From assembly GCA_013316395.1 (NCBI GenBank), contig WSMU01000020.1, forward strand, positions 1 through 17,050: a DNA stretch of 17,050 bases. Direction: 5' to 3'. The position numbers and the translations under genes are program-made. The first letter of the stretch is position 1. Every line of letters starts with the position of its first letter. Source of the DNA: Alphaproteobacteria bacterium (lineage in GTDB: Bacteria > Pseudomonadota > Alphaproteobacteria > Rs-D84). Of the stretch, positions 6,078 through 13,488 are shown in pieces. The notes below the pieces were generated by a model. The model worked only from the letters and a program-made list of their open reading frames with translations, searched no databases and was not told the DNA's origin.

Positions 6078-6106
6078 TTGAAATTTTTCGCAAAAAGTAT
6101 TATAAT
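6078..6106 (+). promoter_or_regulatory. Promoter of the 768-residue protein gene
   Basis: TTGAAA (6078-6083), a 17-base spacer and a perfect TATAAT (6101-6106). Its -35 box is only 11 bases from that of the divergent MFS promoter. AAAGTAT just before this -10 (6094-6100) mirrors ATACTTT at the other -10 (6041-6047). Confidence 0.8.
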
Positions 6107-6132
6107 TAGTAGGGCATTGACAGGAGTCGTAT

Positions 6133-8439
6133 ATGGCAATGAAAATGAAGGATTTTTTATCGGAATATTATAAACGGCTGATATTCCGTGATATGCCGAT
6201 AGAGCAGTTTGCGCAATACTGTGAATATGTAAAGGCCAACGACTTCAATGGTAATATGGGTGACTGGCGCAGTTTGCTGGAAAAAGACCCGGCGGACCCG
6301 ACAGGGCGCACTTTTTTAATAGACCCCGCAACCAAGCTGTATGTGCGCAAGGAAATGCTGACGGATGCGGACTTGGAACCGGCCGACTGGGACAAGTTAT
6401 ATAAAGTCTTTCAGGACGCATTTCGTAATATGGCCTCGTCGCGTTCCAGCCTGGATGAAAAAACGGTCAAATTTCTGGATAAATATTTCGGCAAAGATTT
6501 ATCTGCCACGCCGCCTGTGGCCCGTATGTTCGACCATTCTGTTGCCACGCCGCGCGTTGACGGTATTATTCAGAATGACCTAAAGAATTTCTTCGTCGCC
6601 AAAGAGTCCGAGCTAAAAATAATTCTAAAAAGCTGGGGTTATATCAACGATAGCTTTTCGTATGAAGACTTGCTGGACGGGATTCGCTCTAAAAAATATA
6701 ACTCTGATGCCGGGTTCCAAAGCCGCCTTATAAATATTGTCAATGGCATAATAGGTTCTAATCAGGACGACCTCAAGAAAAACCTGAACATGCGTCGTGG
6801 TGAACGCATCCCGGATTTAACAGATATTCCCGGTGGCTTTAATACCGATTATGTAAATCCGTACCAGCTTAATAACTTTAAGCTGGAGTATGACACCATT
6901 TTGCGAGAGCTTTATTCAAATAGCAAGGTCTTTGACGATTTTAAAAATTATGATGGCGGAAAAGTATCCAAGCCGATTACCAAGGCCAAGGAGCTGCTTA
7001 ACTACAACGACCCCAACAGTAATGAATATGTCAAGCCCAAGCGCGAGGATGAACTGACGATTGGGCAGCGGCTGTCGGATTTTGCAAAGAATACATATGC
7101 GGATTACTTTGAAAAATATGTAACTTTGAACGGGGACCGGTTCTTTTTTTCCGGTGAGGCAAAGTTAATAGTCGCTGCCCTAAACAAGGCCAAGGTAAAG
7201 CCAACATCTGGATTGGCCGGGGTACTAAAAGAGGCCGGAAATATAGAAAAGAACTTGAAACTTGCAGGAAAGTTCAAGGCGGCCAAGCATGCAAAGTGGT
7301 TTGTCCAAACCCTGACGGAATTTAGTAATGATAAAAATATGTCGCGTATTTTTGCGGGCGCACTTAATAACAGTACGCATATGAAGGCGCTGATACGTGA
7401 ATTGATTATAAAGGCCATCCGAGAGAATAAAATAGACGAAGCCAAAACCGCGATGGAGGTTTTGTCCGTTATAAAATATGGCTATACCACCAGCAAGATA
7501 ATGGACGCAATTCGCAAAGAGCCGCTGTCAATATTTTCCGATAAGGGGCTGTCTTGGAATAAAAATGAGGGTATGCAGTTTGTAACAAATGCCCTGGACC
7601 GCAGTATAAAATATGCGTTTACTAGTCTGGGATACGGTATTACATTTGTCGGGAATGCAATTCGACTCTCGGGCTCTAAAATAAAAAAGACAACCGGTGC
7701 ATTGAATCAGGAGCGCAAGGCACATCTGCAGGCTGATGCGGATGCAAAAAATAGTTTGGATGCCAAGATAGCAAGCGAGCAAGCGCAGATTGCCACATTA
7801 AATAGTTCTATTGCCGTCCATACCGCCGCCGGCCGCACAGAGGCATCGCTTAACGCGGACATGACACGGGCCAATGCAGACCGTGCCGCGGCAATAGCGG
7901 CCGCGCAGAACGCACTGCAGCCTGTTGTCAGATGGCTTAATCTGACCCCGGAAACCGACCCCGACTATGATGCTGTTTATGATTATTATGAGGCGGTTGT
8001 TGACTCTTTCGGTAATGGTGGAACGACCCAAGGAGCATTGCCGCCGCTGCCAAATGGATTAACCGGTAATGGTGGTGTCCTGCACGGGGTCGAGGCGGCA
8101 ATTAACACCCAGCTTCAGACGATTGGGGCGAAAACTGCTGAATATGATACCGCAAACACATACTTGAATGATTTGGTTAATGCAACTGAAACATTATCGG
8201 CGTTATCGGACCAGTTGGCCCGTCATACAGAAGAGTCACGCACATGGGATGACAAGCACCATGATAAGGTTGAAGAACTGATAAATTACTGGAATCTGCT
8301 GGAAAAGGGGCGTAATACCCACAGTGGCCCGATGTTCTCTTGGTTCGGACGTAAAAAGACCCAGGAAAAGAAGTTTAATAATATAAAAGACGCGTTGATA
8401 CAGAATGCGATGAAAAATAAGATTAAGCAAGCTGCTTAA
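6133..8439 (+). CDS. Large charged protein of unknown function (768 residues)
   Basis: I do not recognise this protein. It starts MAMKMKDFLSEYY after a good ribosome binding site (CAGGAG, 6119-6124) and a strong promoter. There is no signal peptide. Residues 1-480 are Lys/Asp-rich, mostly helical and without obvious motifs. Residues about 491-512 are moderately hydrophobic (YAFTSLGYGITFVGNAI), perhaps a single membrane or core helix. Residues about 526-560 look like a coiled coil (QERKAHLQADADAKNSLDAK). An Ala-rich helix follows, then a Gly/Asn/Pro-rich linker near 624-650 (FGNGGTTQGALPPLPNG), a second helical stretch near 655-703 and a basic C-terminus (FGRKKTQEKKF). Base composition is like its neighbours. 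It is followed by a tail-fibre-like gene with its own promoter. A structural, scaffolding or secreted-effector role are all possible; none is supported by a motif. Confidence 0.8.
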   Translation: MAMKMKDFLSEYYKRLIFRDMPIEQFAQYCEYVKANDFNGNMGDWRSLLEKDPADPTGRTFLIDPATKLYVRKEMLTDADLEPADWDKLYKVFQDAFRNMASSRSSLDEKTVKFLDKYFGKDLSATPPVARMFDHSVATPRVDGIIQNDLKNFFVAKESELKIILKSWGYINDSFSYEDLLDGIRSKKYNSDAGFQSRLINIVNGIIGSNQDDLKKNLNMRRGERIPDLTDIPGGFNTDYVNPYQLNNFKLEYDTILRELYSNSKVFDDFKNYDGGKVSKPITKAKELLNYNDPNSNEYVKPKREDELTIGQRLSDFAKNTYADYFEKYVTLNGDRFFFSGEAKLIVAALNKAKVKPTSGLAGVLKEAGNIEKNLKLAGKFKAAKHAKWFVQTLTEFSNDKNMSRIFAGALNNSTHMKALIRELIIKAIRENKIDEAKTAMEVLSVIKYGYTTSKIMDAIRKEPLSIFSDKGLSWNKNEGMQFVTNALDRSIKYAFTSLGYGITFVGNAIRLSGSKIKKTTGALNQERKAHLQADADAKNSLDAKIASEQAQIATLNSSIAVHTAAGRTEASLNADMTRANADRAAAIAAAQNALQPVVRWLNLTPETDPDYDAVYDYYEAVVDSFGNGGTTQGALPPLPNGLTGNGGVLHGVEAAINTQLQTIGAKTAEYDTANTYLNDLVNATETLSALSDQLARHTEESRTWDDKHHDKVEELINYWNLLEKGRNTHSGPMFSWFGRKKTQEKKFNNIKDALIQNAMKNKIKQAA

Positions 8440-8487
8440 TTAAAGCCGGGCGTCGAATGATACAATTGGCACGCTGATACTTTGTAA

Positions 8488-8516
8488 TTGATTCATTTTG
8501 CAATTTATGCTATAAT
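8488..8516 (+). promoter_or_regulatory. Promoter of the second tail-fibre-like gene
   Basis: TTGATT (8488-8493), a 17-base spacer and a perfect TATAAT (8511-8516). Transcription would start near 8523, only a few bases before the hairpin at 8529-8547. Confidence 0.75.
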
Positions 8517-8528
8517 AGTAATCACTTG

Positions 8529-8557
8529 GCACCGCATTATGCGGTGCTTTTGCTTTT
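8529..8557 (+). terminator. Terminator-like hairpin in the leader of the second tail-fibre-like gene
   Basis: GCACCGC (8529-8535) pairs with GCGGTGC (8541-8547) around ATTAT, followed by TTTTGCTTTT. It could end transcripts from the 768-residue gene. It lies downstream of the 8488-8516 promoter, so it is also the 5' end of the tail-fibre mRNA, where it could stabilise the message or attenuate it. Confidence 0.7.
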
Positions 8558-8584
8558 CCAAATTTTAATCAAAAGGATATATGA

Positions 8585-9154
8585 ATGGCACGAGTTTTAC
8601 AAATTCGGCGCGGGACAACCGCACAAAATGATAACTTCACAGGGCTTTCGGGCGAACTGTCGTTTGATACGGAAACCAAGACGCTGCGAGTACATGATGG
8701 CACTCGGTTGGGGGGATATACGCTGGCCCGCACAGACCAGATACCAGACCCGAATGCATCGTTTGACATAGAATCTGTGGCTGATGATTTCTGGGCGGAA
8801 AAAGTCCCTCAGTTTGTACCGGCACCCTTCACGATAATTACCAGCCGCGCGGTGCCTATTCGTGCAACGACATGTATTGAATATATATTCGGCACTGATA
8901 AAACACCGTTTTTAGTTCGTGCATCACTGGTATGCAAGACCCCGGACGCCGGTTATGCCGTCGGTGACGAGGTTGCATCGTTCGGCTTTGGGCAATATAC
9001 GGCCCCGGCCCCCAACGTTGTTCGTGATGCATCCGGGCTGCACGTTCGCATCATGATAGGCAGCCAACACCCCTGGGTATGCCATCGTGATACCGGGGTT
9101 GCTACCCCAATTGCCGATGGGGCGTGGAATCTTTTGCTCCGACTTTACTGTTGA
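8585..9154 (+). CDS. Second tail-fibre-like protein with Mtd-type N-terminal domain
   Basis: A 189-residue protein. Residues 1-50 (LQIRRGT, SGELSFD, LRVHDGT, GG, LAR) are the same module as in the gene at 2546-3016, about 60% identical by eye. The linker (51-78) and C-terminal domain (79-189) are different. The C-terminal part contains LVCKTPDAGYAVGDEV and ends GAWNLLLRLYC, a beta-rich form I associate with phage tail-fibre tips, from memory. A receptor-binding or adhesin role is an inference. The ribosome binding site AAAGGA (8571-8576) supports ATG 8585. The gene has its own promoter and leader hairpin. It runs into the acetate kinase gene 55 bases later without a visible terminator. No other phage genes are nearby. 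Confidence 0.7.
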   Translation: MARVLQIRRGTTAQNDNFTGLSGELSFDTETKTLRVHDGTRLGGYTLARTDQIPDPNASFDIESVADDFWAEKVPQFVPAPFTIITSRAVPIRATTCIEYIFGTDKTPFLVRASLVCKTPDAGYAVGDEVASFGFGQYTAPAPNVVRDASGLHVRIMIGSQHPWVCHRDTGVATPIADGAWNLLLRLYC

Positions 9155-9179
9155 AAATTTTCCCTGCATCTGTTAGCCT
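9151..9179 (+). promoter_or_regulatory. Weak candidate promoter of ackA
   Basis: TTGAAA (9151-9156), a 17-base spacer and TAGCCT (9174-9179). It overlaps the stop codon of the tail-fibre-like gene. The -10 box matches consensus at only three positions, so read-through from upstream is an equal alternative. Confidence 0.35.
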
Positions 9180-9209
9180 AATCGGGCACAGATAACGAAA
9201 GGATAAAAT

Positions 9210-10451
9210 ATGTATATACTTGCGCTGAATTGTGGTTCTTCGACATTAAAGTTTCAGGTCTTTGATACCAAAACATATCTGCCGGTATTTAAAGGAAATG
9301 CCGAAAAAATAGGGGAGCAGGGCTCTTTTGTAACGTTCAAGTCGGACACCACACGCGGCAAGAAAGAAATATCCATGGAAAATCATTCCGATGCCCTGAC
9401 GGCGGTGATTGATTTGCTAAAAGACAACGGTATACCTTTGTCGGAAATAGGTGGTGTTGGTCATCGCGTTGTTCATGGCGGGGAAAAGTTTGCCAGCTCG
9501 GTCGAGGCCACCGACGAAGTAATAAAAACAATCCAGGAGCTTAGCGGCCTGGCGCCACTGCATAACCCCGCGAACCTGGTTGGTATTATCGCCGCCCGCG
9601 AAGTTCTGCCCAATGCAAAGCAGGTAGCGGTCTTTGATACCGCCTTCCACCAGACTTTGCCGGATTACAACTATCGCTATGCGGTCCCCGGGGCATGGTA
9701 CCGTGAACTGGGCGTGCGTAAGTACGGGTTCCACGGAACGTCGCATCTGTATGTGTCAAAGCGTGCGGCGGCCCTGATGGGAATGCCGGCGTCCGAATGT
9801 AATGTTATTTCAATGCACATGGGGTCGGGGGCATCCGCGTGCGCGATAAAGCACGGCTACAGCATTGATACATCCCTGGGGATGACACCGCTGGCCGGGT
9901 TGGTTATGGGAACACGCTGTGGCGATTTGGACCCGTCCATTCCGTTTTATGTAAAAGAACAACTGGGGCTGTCTGACAAGCTGATTATGGAGGCACTGAA
10001 CAAGCAGTCTGGAATCCTGGGGGTTACGGAATGCTATGCCGACCGTCGTGATGTTTTGGAGCATTTCCGCGAAGATGACAAGTGCCGCCTGGCCATGGAT
10101 ATGGAAGCCGCCCGGGCTAAAAAGTTCATTGGCTCGTATCTGGCGGCCATCGAGGAACCCGTCCATGCAATCGTATTTACGGCGGGTGTTGGTGAAAATA
10201 ATTCAGAAATTCGCGCAAAGATATGTGAAAATCTGGAGCATTTGGGTATAAAGCTGGACCCGGCCAAGAACGAAGCCGCCAAGGCATTCATGGGTGCGGG
10301 TGAAATGGAAATCAGTGCACCTGATTCCAAGATAAAGGTATTTATGATACCCACGAACGAGGAACTGGTCCTGGTCGAAGATACAGTTGCCATAATGAAC
10401 GGCACATATAACCCGGACCATGTTAAAATGGATTATTCGTTTGCAAAATAA
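9210..10451 (+). CDS. ackA: Acetate kinase
   Basis: A 413-residue cytosolic enzyme that interconverts acetate and ATP with acetyl phosphate and ADP, usually paired with phosphotransacetylase. The ASKHA signature is clear: ALNCGSSTLKF at residues 4-14 with Asn7, GHRVVHGGEKF near 86, FDTAFHQTLP near 142 with the catalytic Asp, KYGFHGTSH near 172 with the catalytic His, TRCGDLDP near 234 with the substrate Arg, TAGVGENN near 328 and NEELVLVEDT near 382 with the metal-binding Glu. Length is normal (about 400). The start follows GAAAGGA. No pta gene lies in the window. A terminator follows directly, and lrgAB lies downstream under a separate candidate promoter. Confidence 0.97.
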   Translation: MYILALNCGSSTLKFQVFDTKTYLPVFKGNAEKIGEQGSFVTFKSDTTRGKKEISMENHSDALTAVIDLLKDNGIPLSEIGGVGHRVVHGGEKFASSVEATDEVIKTIQELSGLAPLHNPANLVGIIAAREVLPNAKQVAVFDTAFHQTLPDYNYRYAVPGAWYRELGVRKYGFHGTSHLYVSKRAAALMGMPASECNVISMHMGSGASACAIKHGYSIDTSLGMTPLAGLVMGTRCGDLDPSIPFYVKEQLGLSDKLIMEALNKQSGILGVTECYADRRDVLEHFREDDKCRLAMDMEAARAKKFIGSYLAAIEEPVHAIVFTAGVGENNSEIRAKICENLEHLGIKLDPAKNEAAKAFMGAGEMEISAPDSKIKVFMIPTNEELVLVEDTVAIMNGTYNPDHVKMDYSFAK

Positions 10452-10452
10452 G

Positions 10453-10480
10453 AAAGGCCCCGTTTGGGGCTTTTCTTTTT
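10453..10480 (+). terminator. Terminator of ackA
   Basis: GCCCC (10457-10461) pairs with GGGGC (10466-10470) around GTTT. The stem is extended by AAAG against TTTT, followed by TTTTCTTTTT. It lies directly after the ackA stop codon. Confidence 0.85.
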
Positions 10481-10508
10481 GACATTGCCCATGATAATTT
10501 TGTACCCT
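10479..10508 (+). promoter_or_regulatory. Candidate promoter of lrgAB
   Basis: A perfect TTGACA (10479-10484) overlaps the T-run of the ackA terminator. The best -10 box is TACCCT (10503-10508) after an 18-base spacer, matching only three positions, so an activator may be needed. Confidence 0.4.
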
Positions 10509-10537
10509 TGCTCATAAGTACATGGGGGAGAGGTTCT

Positions 10538-10900
10538 ATGAAATATCTGGTTCAGTTTTGCGTAATAATGGTATTTGTTGCGCTGGGTGAATTGCTGGAA
10601 TATTTGATTCCGCTGCCTATCGCGGGCAGTATTTATGGGCTTGTATTATTATTTTTAGCGCTTGTTACCGGCCTGGTAAAGCTGTCGTGGGTATCGGATG
10701 TCGCAGATTGGTTTCATAACATCATGGGGTTGTTTTTTGTTGCCCCTGCGGTGGCTATTATAAATATCTGGGGTGATATTGCCGATGTGTGGTGGCGATT
10801 GGTGCTGCTGCTGGTTTTGACGTATCTAATATCGATGATAATGACAGGTGTTACGGCCCAGGCTTTGATAAAAGATAAAAAAGCACAGGAGGATAAATAA
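10538..10900 (+). CDS. lrgA: LrgA/CidA-family membrane protein
   Basis: A 120-residue protein with about four transmembrane segments and the LrgA/CidA pattern: LLEYLIPLPIAGSIYGLVLLF near the N-terminus, a central LFFVAPAVAI and a C-terminal hydrophobic segment ending in a charged tail (KDKKAQEDK). The family was described as holin-like regulators of murein hydrolases. In Bacillus and Streptococcus, LrgA/LrgB pairs act in pyruvate transport. The frame is open to 10508, but ATG 10538 follows GGGGGAGAGG and gives a normal N-terminus. The stop overlaps the lrgB start by one base (TAATG), so the two are translated together. Confidence 0.88.
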   Translation: MKYLVQFCVIMVFVALGELLEYLIPLPIAGSIYGLVLLFLALVTGLVKLSWVSDVADWFHNIMGLFFVAPAVAIINIWGDIADVWWRLVLLLVLTYLISMIMTGVTAQALIKDKKAQEDK

Positions 10901-11601
10901 TGTCAGAATTTTTATCTGCCTCCCCATATTTTGGTGTTGCGCTTACCCTGGTTATGTTTTTAATTGCCGTATATGTAAACAGACGCTGGCCTGGGGCACT
11001 TACCACGCCGCTGTTTTTGGCAACAATTTTGGTTGTGTTGTTTTTAACAACATTTAATATTCCCTATGATGCCTATAACAAAGGTGCCCAATATATTACA
11101 TATTTTCTGGTCCCTGTTACGGTTTGCTTTGCCGTGCCAATGTATCGCCAGTTGCCCTTGCTGAAAAAGCATGCGCCGGCAATTTTGCTGGCTATGGCAA
11201 TAGGGGTGGCGGCATCGGTATTCTCTGTATGTATAATATGCGTGCTTTTGGGGTTGGGGGATATTGTCGCGCGCAGCTTGGCCGCCATATCGGTTACAAC
11301 AGCGATTGCAATCGGCATAACGGAAAAGTTAGGCGGTGTTGTCGCACTGACGGTATCGTCTGTTATTGTAACGGGAATACTGGGCGCATCGGTCAGTGAC
11401 CTGGTATGCCGGAAATTCGGCCTGACTAATCCGATTGCGCGTGGGCTGGCTATTGGCAATGCATCACATGCGGCCGGCACAACCAAGGCGATGGAAATGG
11501 GACCGGTCGAAGGCGCAATGAGCAGTCTTGCAATAGTTATCTCTGGCCTTATGACGGCGGTTGCGGCGCCATTGATTGTGGGGCTGTTTTTTGGAATATA
11601 A
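10900..11601 (+). CDS. lrgB: LrgB/CidB-family membrane protein
   Basis: A 233-residue inner-membrane protein of normal length for LrgB, with at least six hydrophobic segments. Family features are AISVTTAIAIGITEKLGG in the middle and GLAIGNASHAAGTTKAMEMG near the C-terminus, followed by a final helical pair (SSLAIVISGLMTAVAAPLIVG). It works with LrgA in the same membrane system. A strong AGGAGG ribosome binding site (10887-10892) lies at the end of lrgA, and the start overlaps the lrgA stop by one base. No hairpin terminator is visible after the stop; the next 160 bases hold the promoter of the DUF378 gene. Confidence 0.93.
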   Translation: MSEFLSASPYFGVALTLVMFLIAVYVNRRWPGALTTPLFLATILVVLFLTTFNIPYDAYNKGAQYITYFLVPVTVCFAVPMYRQLPLLKKHAPAILLAMAIGVAASVFSVCIICVLLGLGDIVARSLAAISVTTAIAIGITEKLGGVVALTVSSVIVTGILGASVSDLVCRKFGLTNPIARGLAIGNASHAAGTTKAMEMGPVEGAMSSLAIVISGLMTAVAAPLIVGLFFGI

Positions 11602-11685
11602 AAATGCGGCAACTCGTATTCGGTAATTGGTAAAAATCCTATAATTTCTGCGGCTAAGAACGTTTTCCTAAACTAAGTATTGGCA

Positions 11686-11714
11686 TTGAAAGTCAATATT
11701 AAACAGGTTATAAT
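11686..11714 (+). promoter_or_regulatory. Promoter of the DUF378 gene
   Basis: TTGAAA (11686-11691), a 17-base spacer and a perfect TATAAT (11709-11714). The hexamers and spacing are identical to those of the promoter at 6078-6106. The rest of the gap from 11602 shows no other clear element. Confidence 0.8.
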
Positions 11715-11765
11715 TCGTCTGTCTTTAAGCTAAGACATTACAAACCTTGAAAGGAGAAAAAACAG

Positions 11766-11978
11766 ATGAGAGGATTGACCAACTATATTTTAAAACCGTT
11801 AACTTTTATCGGCGCTTTGAACTGGGGGCTGGTAGGCTTGTTCGGTTTTAACTTGGTTACGTTTTTGTTTGGGTCGGCGACTGTCGCCAGCAGCATTGTT
11901 TACTGCATAATCGGTATTGCAGCATTACTGTGGCTGATTATCATGTTTGTTGACAGACCTATTCGCGGCGACCGATAA
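11766..11978 (+). CDS. DUF378-family small membrane protein
   Basis: A 70-residue protein with two transmembrane helices: about residues 11-35, with the family signature GALNWGLVGLFGFNLVTFLFG, and about 42-62 (VYCIIGIAALLWLIIMFV). It ends in a short basic tail. DUF378 proteins are widespread small inner-membrane proteins with no established function. The start follows GAAAGGAG (11749-11756). The gene has a consensus promoter and its own terminator, so it is a single-gene transcription unit, perhaps strongly expressed. Confidence 0.9.
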   Translation: MRGLTNYILKPLTFIGALNWGLVGLFGFNLVTFLFGSATVASSIVYCIIGIAALLWLIIMFVDRPIRGDR

Positions 11979-12005
11979 TACGCAACCAAAATTCATGTCA
12001 ATTTT

Positions 12006-12037
12006 GCGCCTCCGTTATTCAAGGGGCGCTTTTTTTT
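12006..12037 (+). terminator. Terminator of the DUF378 gene
   Basis: GCGCCTC (12006-12012) pairs with GGGGCGC (12023-12029), with one T-G pair, followed by eight T (12030-12037). Confidence 0.85.
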
Positions 12038-12050
12038 ATAATAAATCCTC

Positions 12051-12079
12051 TTTTCAATCTATTTTGGGCGCGCTATATT
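12051..12079 (+). promoter_or_regulatory. Promoter of the tatD-like gene; predicted leaderless transcript
   Basis: TTTTCA (12051-12056), a 17-base spacer and TATATT (12074-12079). The ATG at 12086 begins after exactly six bases, where transcription itself should start. No ribosome binding site lies upstream. Confidence 0.65.
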
Positions 12080-12085
12080 TATGAC

Positions 12086-12784
12086 ATGAAGCCGTTTGTT
12101 GATGCGCATTGCCACTATGATGCCGCTGCCTTTGCTAAGTATTCAGGCGCGGGGTACTTTATATGTAATGCGGCCCGTGAATCTGATTGGGCGCCATTAT
12201 TGTCCGGCGCGGCACGTAACAGGCATATTATTCCGGCGCTGGGGCTGCATCCGTGGTATGTGACGGCGGCCGCGGACGGCTGGGCCGGTCGCCTGCGCGA
12301 TATTTTGGAAAAATATCCCGATGTTATGGTGGGTGAAATAGGGCTGGACGCGGGGCGTGAAAATATGGATGTGCAATATGATGCCTTCGTGACACAGTAT
12401 CAAATGGCCGCGTCATTGGGCCGGGGCGTACATATTCACTGTGTCCGTGCCTGGGATAGGATGACGCATGTCTTAAAAACATGTACGCCGCCGCCAATTG
12501 TGGTAATGCATCGCTATTCCGGCAGTGCCCAGATAATGGCCGATTTAATCAGTTCAGATGCAAATATTTATTTCTCTTATAATAACGCCTGTGGTGGACG
12601 TCTGCATAATTTGATAGATATAACGCCGTCCGATAGAATATTGGTCGAAACAGATGCCGCCAAGCCGGATTCGGACACAATATTTGACGCAATCTCGCAA
12701 ATGGCGGCTACGCGTGGTGTGTCAATTGATGAAATGGCGCAAATACTGTATGATAATGGCCAAAAGGTTATAAAAAATGGATAG
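12086..12784 (+). CDS. TatD-family metal-dependent hydrolase
   Basis: A 232-residue protein, somewhat short for TatD (about 260). TatD enzymes are TIM-barrel metal hydrolases, several with DNase activity. The ligand pattern is present: VDAHCHYD (His8, His10), ALGLHPW (His55), GEIGLD (Glu84), VHIHC (His118), MHRYSGS (His142) and LVETDA (Asp190). The substrate is not known. There is no ribosome binding site: a -10 box ends six bases before the ATG, so the mRNA is probably leaderless. The end overlaps tcdA by eight bases, which implies translational coupling. The family often sits next to housekeeping genes, so the pairing does not fix its role. Confidence 0.85.
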   Translation: MKPFVDAHCHYDAAAFAKYSGAGYFICNAARESDWAPLLSGAARNRHIIPALGLHPWYVTAAADGWAGRLRDILEKYPDVMVGEIGLDAGRENMDVQYDAFVTQYQMAASLGRGVHIHCVRAWDRMTHVLKTCTPPPIVVMHRYSGSAQIMADLISSDANIYFSYNNACGGRLHNLIDITPSDRILVETDAAKPDSDTIFDAISQMAATRGVSIDEMAQILYDNGQKVIKNG

Positions 12785-13454
12785 ACTACACAGAACGAGA
12801 ATGCTGCTTGGGGATTGCGGCATTGCCAGATTAAAAGATGCAACGGTCATGGTGGTTGGCTGCGGGGCGGTCGGTTCTTTTGCGATAGAGGCCCTGGCGC
12901 GCAGCGGCATCGGTCATATTATTTTGATAGATAACGATATTGTCGAAGAATCCAACATCAATCGGCAGCTATTTGCACTGGATTCAACCCTGGGCCGTCC
13001 CAAGGTAGAGGTTGCCGCCGCCCGTATTCATGATATAAACCCGGAGATTTGTGTAGAGCCGTTGCAGCTGTTTTTTGATAAAGACACGCATTTGGCATCT
13101 CGTCCCGATTTTATAATAGACGCAATAGACACCGCGCCATCGAAGATAGCATTGGCGCAGTGGGCGATATCCCATGGTATTCCTTTTATTTCCAGCATGG
13201 GTGCCGCCCGGAAAAAAGATATAACGCATATTCGTGTTGCCCGGCTGTCTAAGACAACAGTATGTCCGCTGGCGGCGCGGATGCGTCGTATGGCTCGTGA
13301 TGCGGGCCTGCCGGATTATGATGTCGTTTATTCGACCGAGCCTGCGGCATCCAATGTCGCGGCCAACCGTACTTTTGGCTCTGTGGTTACGGTCACTGGG
13401 GCCTTTGGCCTGATGCTGGCAAATGTTGCTATTATGCGACTATCAGATTCCTGA
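12777..13454 (+). CDS. tcdA: tRNA threonylcarbamoyladenosine dehydratase-like E1 enzyme
   Basis: A 225-residue ThiF/E1-like protein; TcdA/CsdL members are about 250-270, so the C-terminal tail is short. TcdA uses ATP to convert t6A at tRNA position 37 to its cyclic form (ct6A). Visible features are RTRMLLGDCGIARLKDATV at the start, the ATP-binding VVGCGAVGS (residues 26-34), LARSGIG, DNDIVEESNINRQ (residues 52-64, with the arginine finger) and the adenylation-site Asp in IIDAIDTAPSKI. The middle matches TcdA (GAARKKD, ARLSKTTVCPL). The start overlaps the tatD-like stop by eight bases, with AAAGG upstream. The window's two tRNAs, Lys-UUU and Asn-GUU, read ANN codons and so would carry t6A. Another ThiF-like role is less likely. 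Confidence 0.85.
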   Translation: MDRLHRTRMLLGDCGIARLKDATVMVVGCGAVGSFAIEALARSGIGHIILIDNDIVEESNINRQLFALDSTLGRPKVEVAAARIHDINPEICVEPLQLFFDKDTHLASRPDFIIDAIDTAPSKIALAQWAISHGIPFISSMGAARKKDITHIRVARLSKTTVCPLAARMRRMARDAGLPDYDVVYSTEPAASNVAANRTFGSVVTVTGAFGLMLANVAIMRLSDS

Positions 13455-13473
13455 TGCTTAGTTAAATTACCTG

Positions 13474-13482
13474 TGATATAAT
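13474..13482 (+). promoter_or_regulatory. Extended -10 promoter; predicted leaderless transcript
   Basis: TGATATAAT (13474-13482) combines the extended TG element with a perfect TATAAT. No -35 box is convincing. The ATG at 13489 follows after six bases and no ribosome binding site is present. Confidence 0.65.
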
Positions 13483-13488
13483 ATAAGT

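Noticed and set aside
8526..8771. TTG-initiated frame beginning in the leader hairpin of the second tail-fibre-like gene
   Set aside because: It is mostly a shadow of the real gene in another frame; a leader peptide was considered, but there is no ribosome binding site.
2546..9154. Diversity-generating retroelement, suggested by the Mtd-type domain
   Set aside because: There is no reverse transcriptase, and no template/variable repeat pair is visible.
2546..9154. Prophage
   Set aside because: No integrase of the tyrosine type, capsid, terminase, tail-tube or lysis genes are present; only isolated fibre-like genes.
10508..10537. Longer start for lrgA
   Set aside because: The codons overlap the promoter region and lie before the GGGGGAGAGG ribosome binding site.
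11073..11612. Long minus-strand frame opposite lrgB
   Set aside because: It mirrors the lrgB codons; lrgB has strong family motifs and a ribosome binding site, and the antisense frame has neither.
13440..13455. ATCAG/CTGAT hairpin at the tcdA stop codon as a terminator
   Set aside because: The stem is five pairs without a following T-run.
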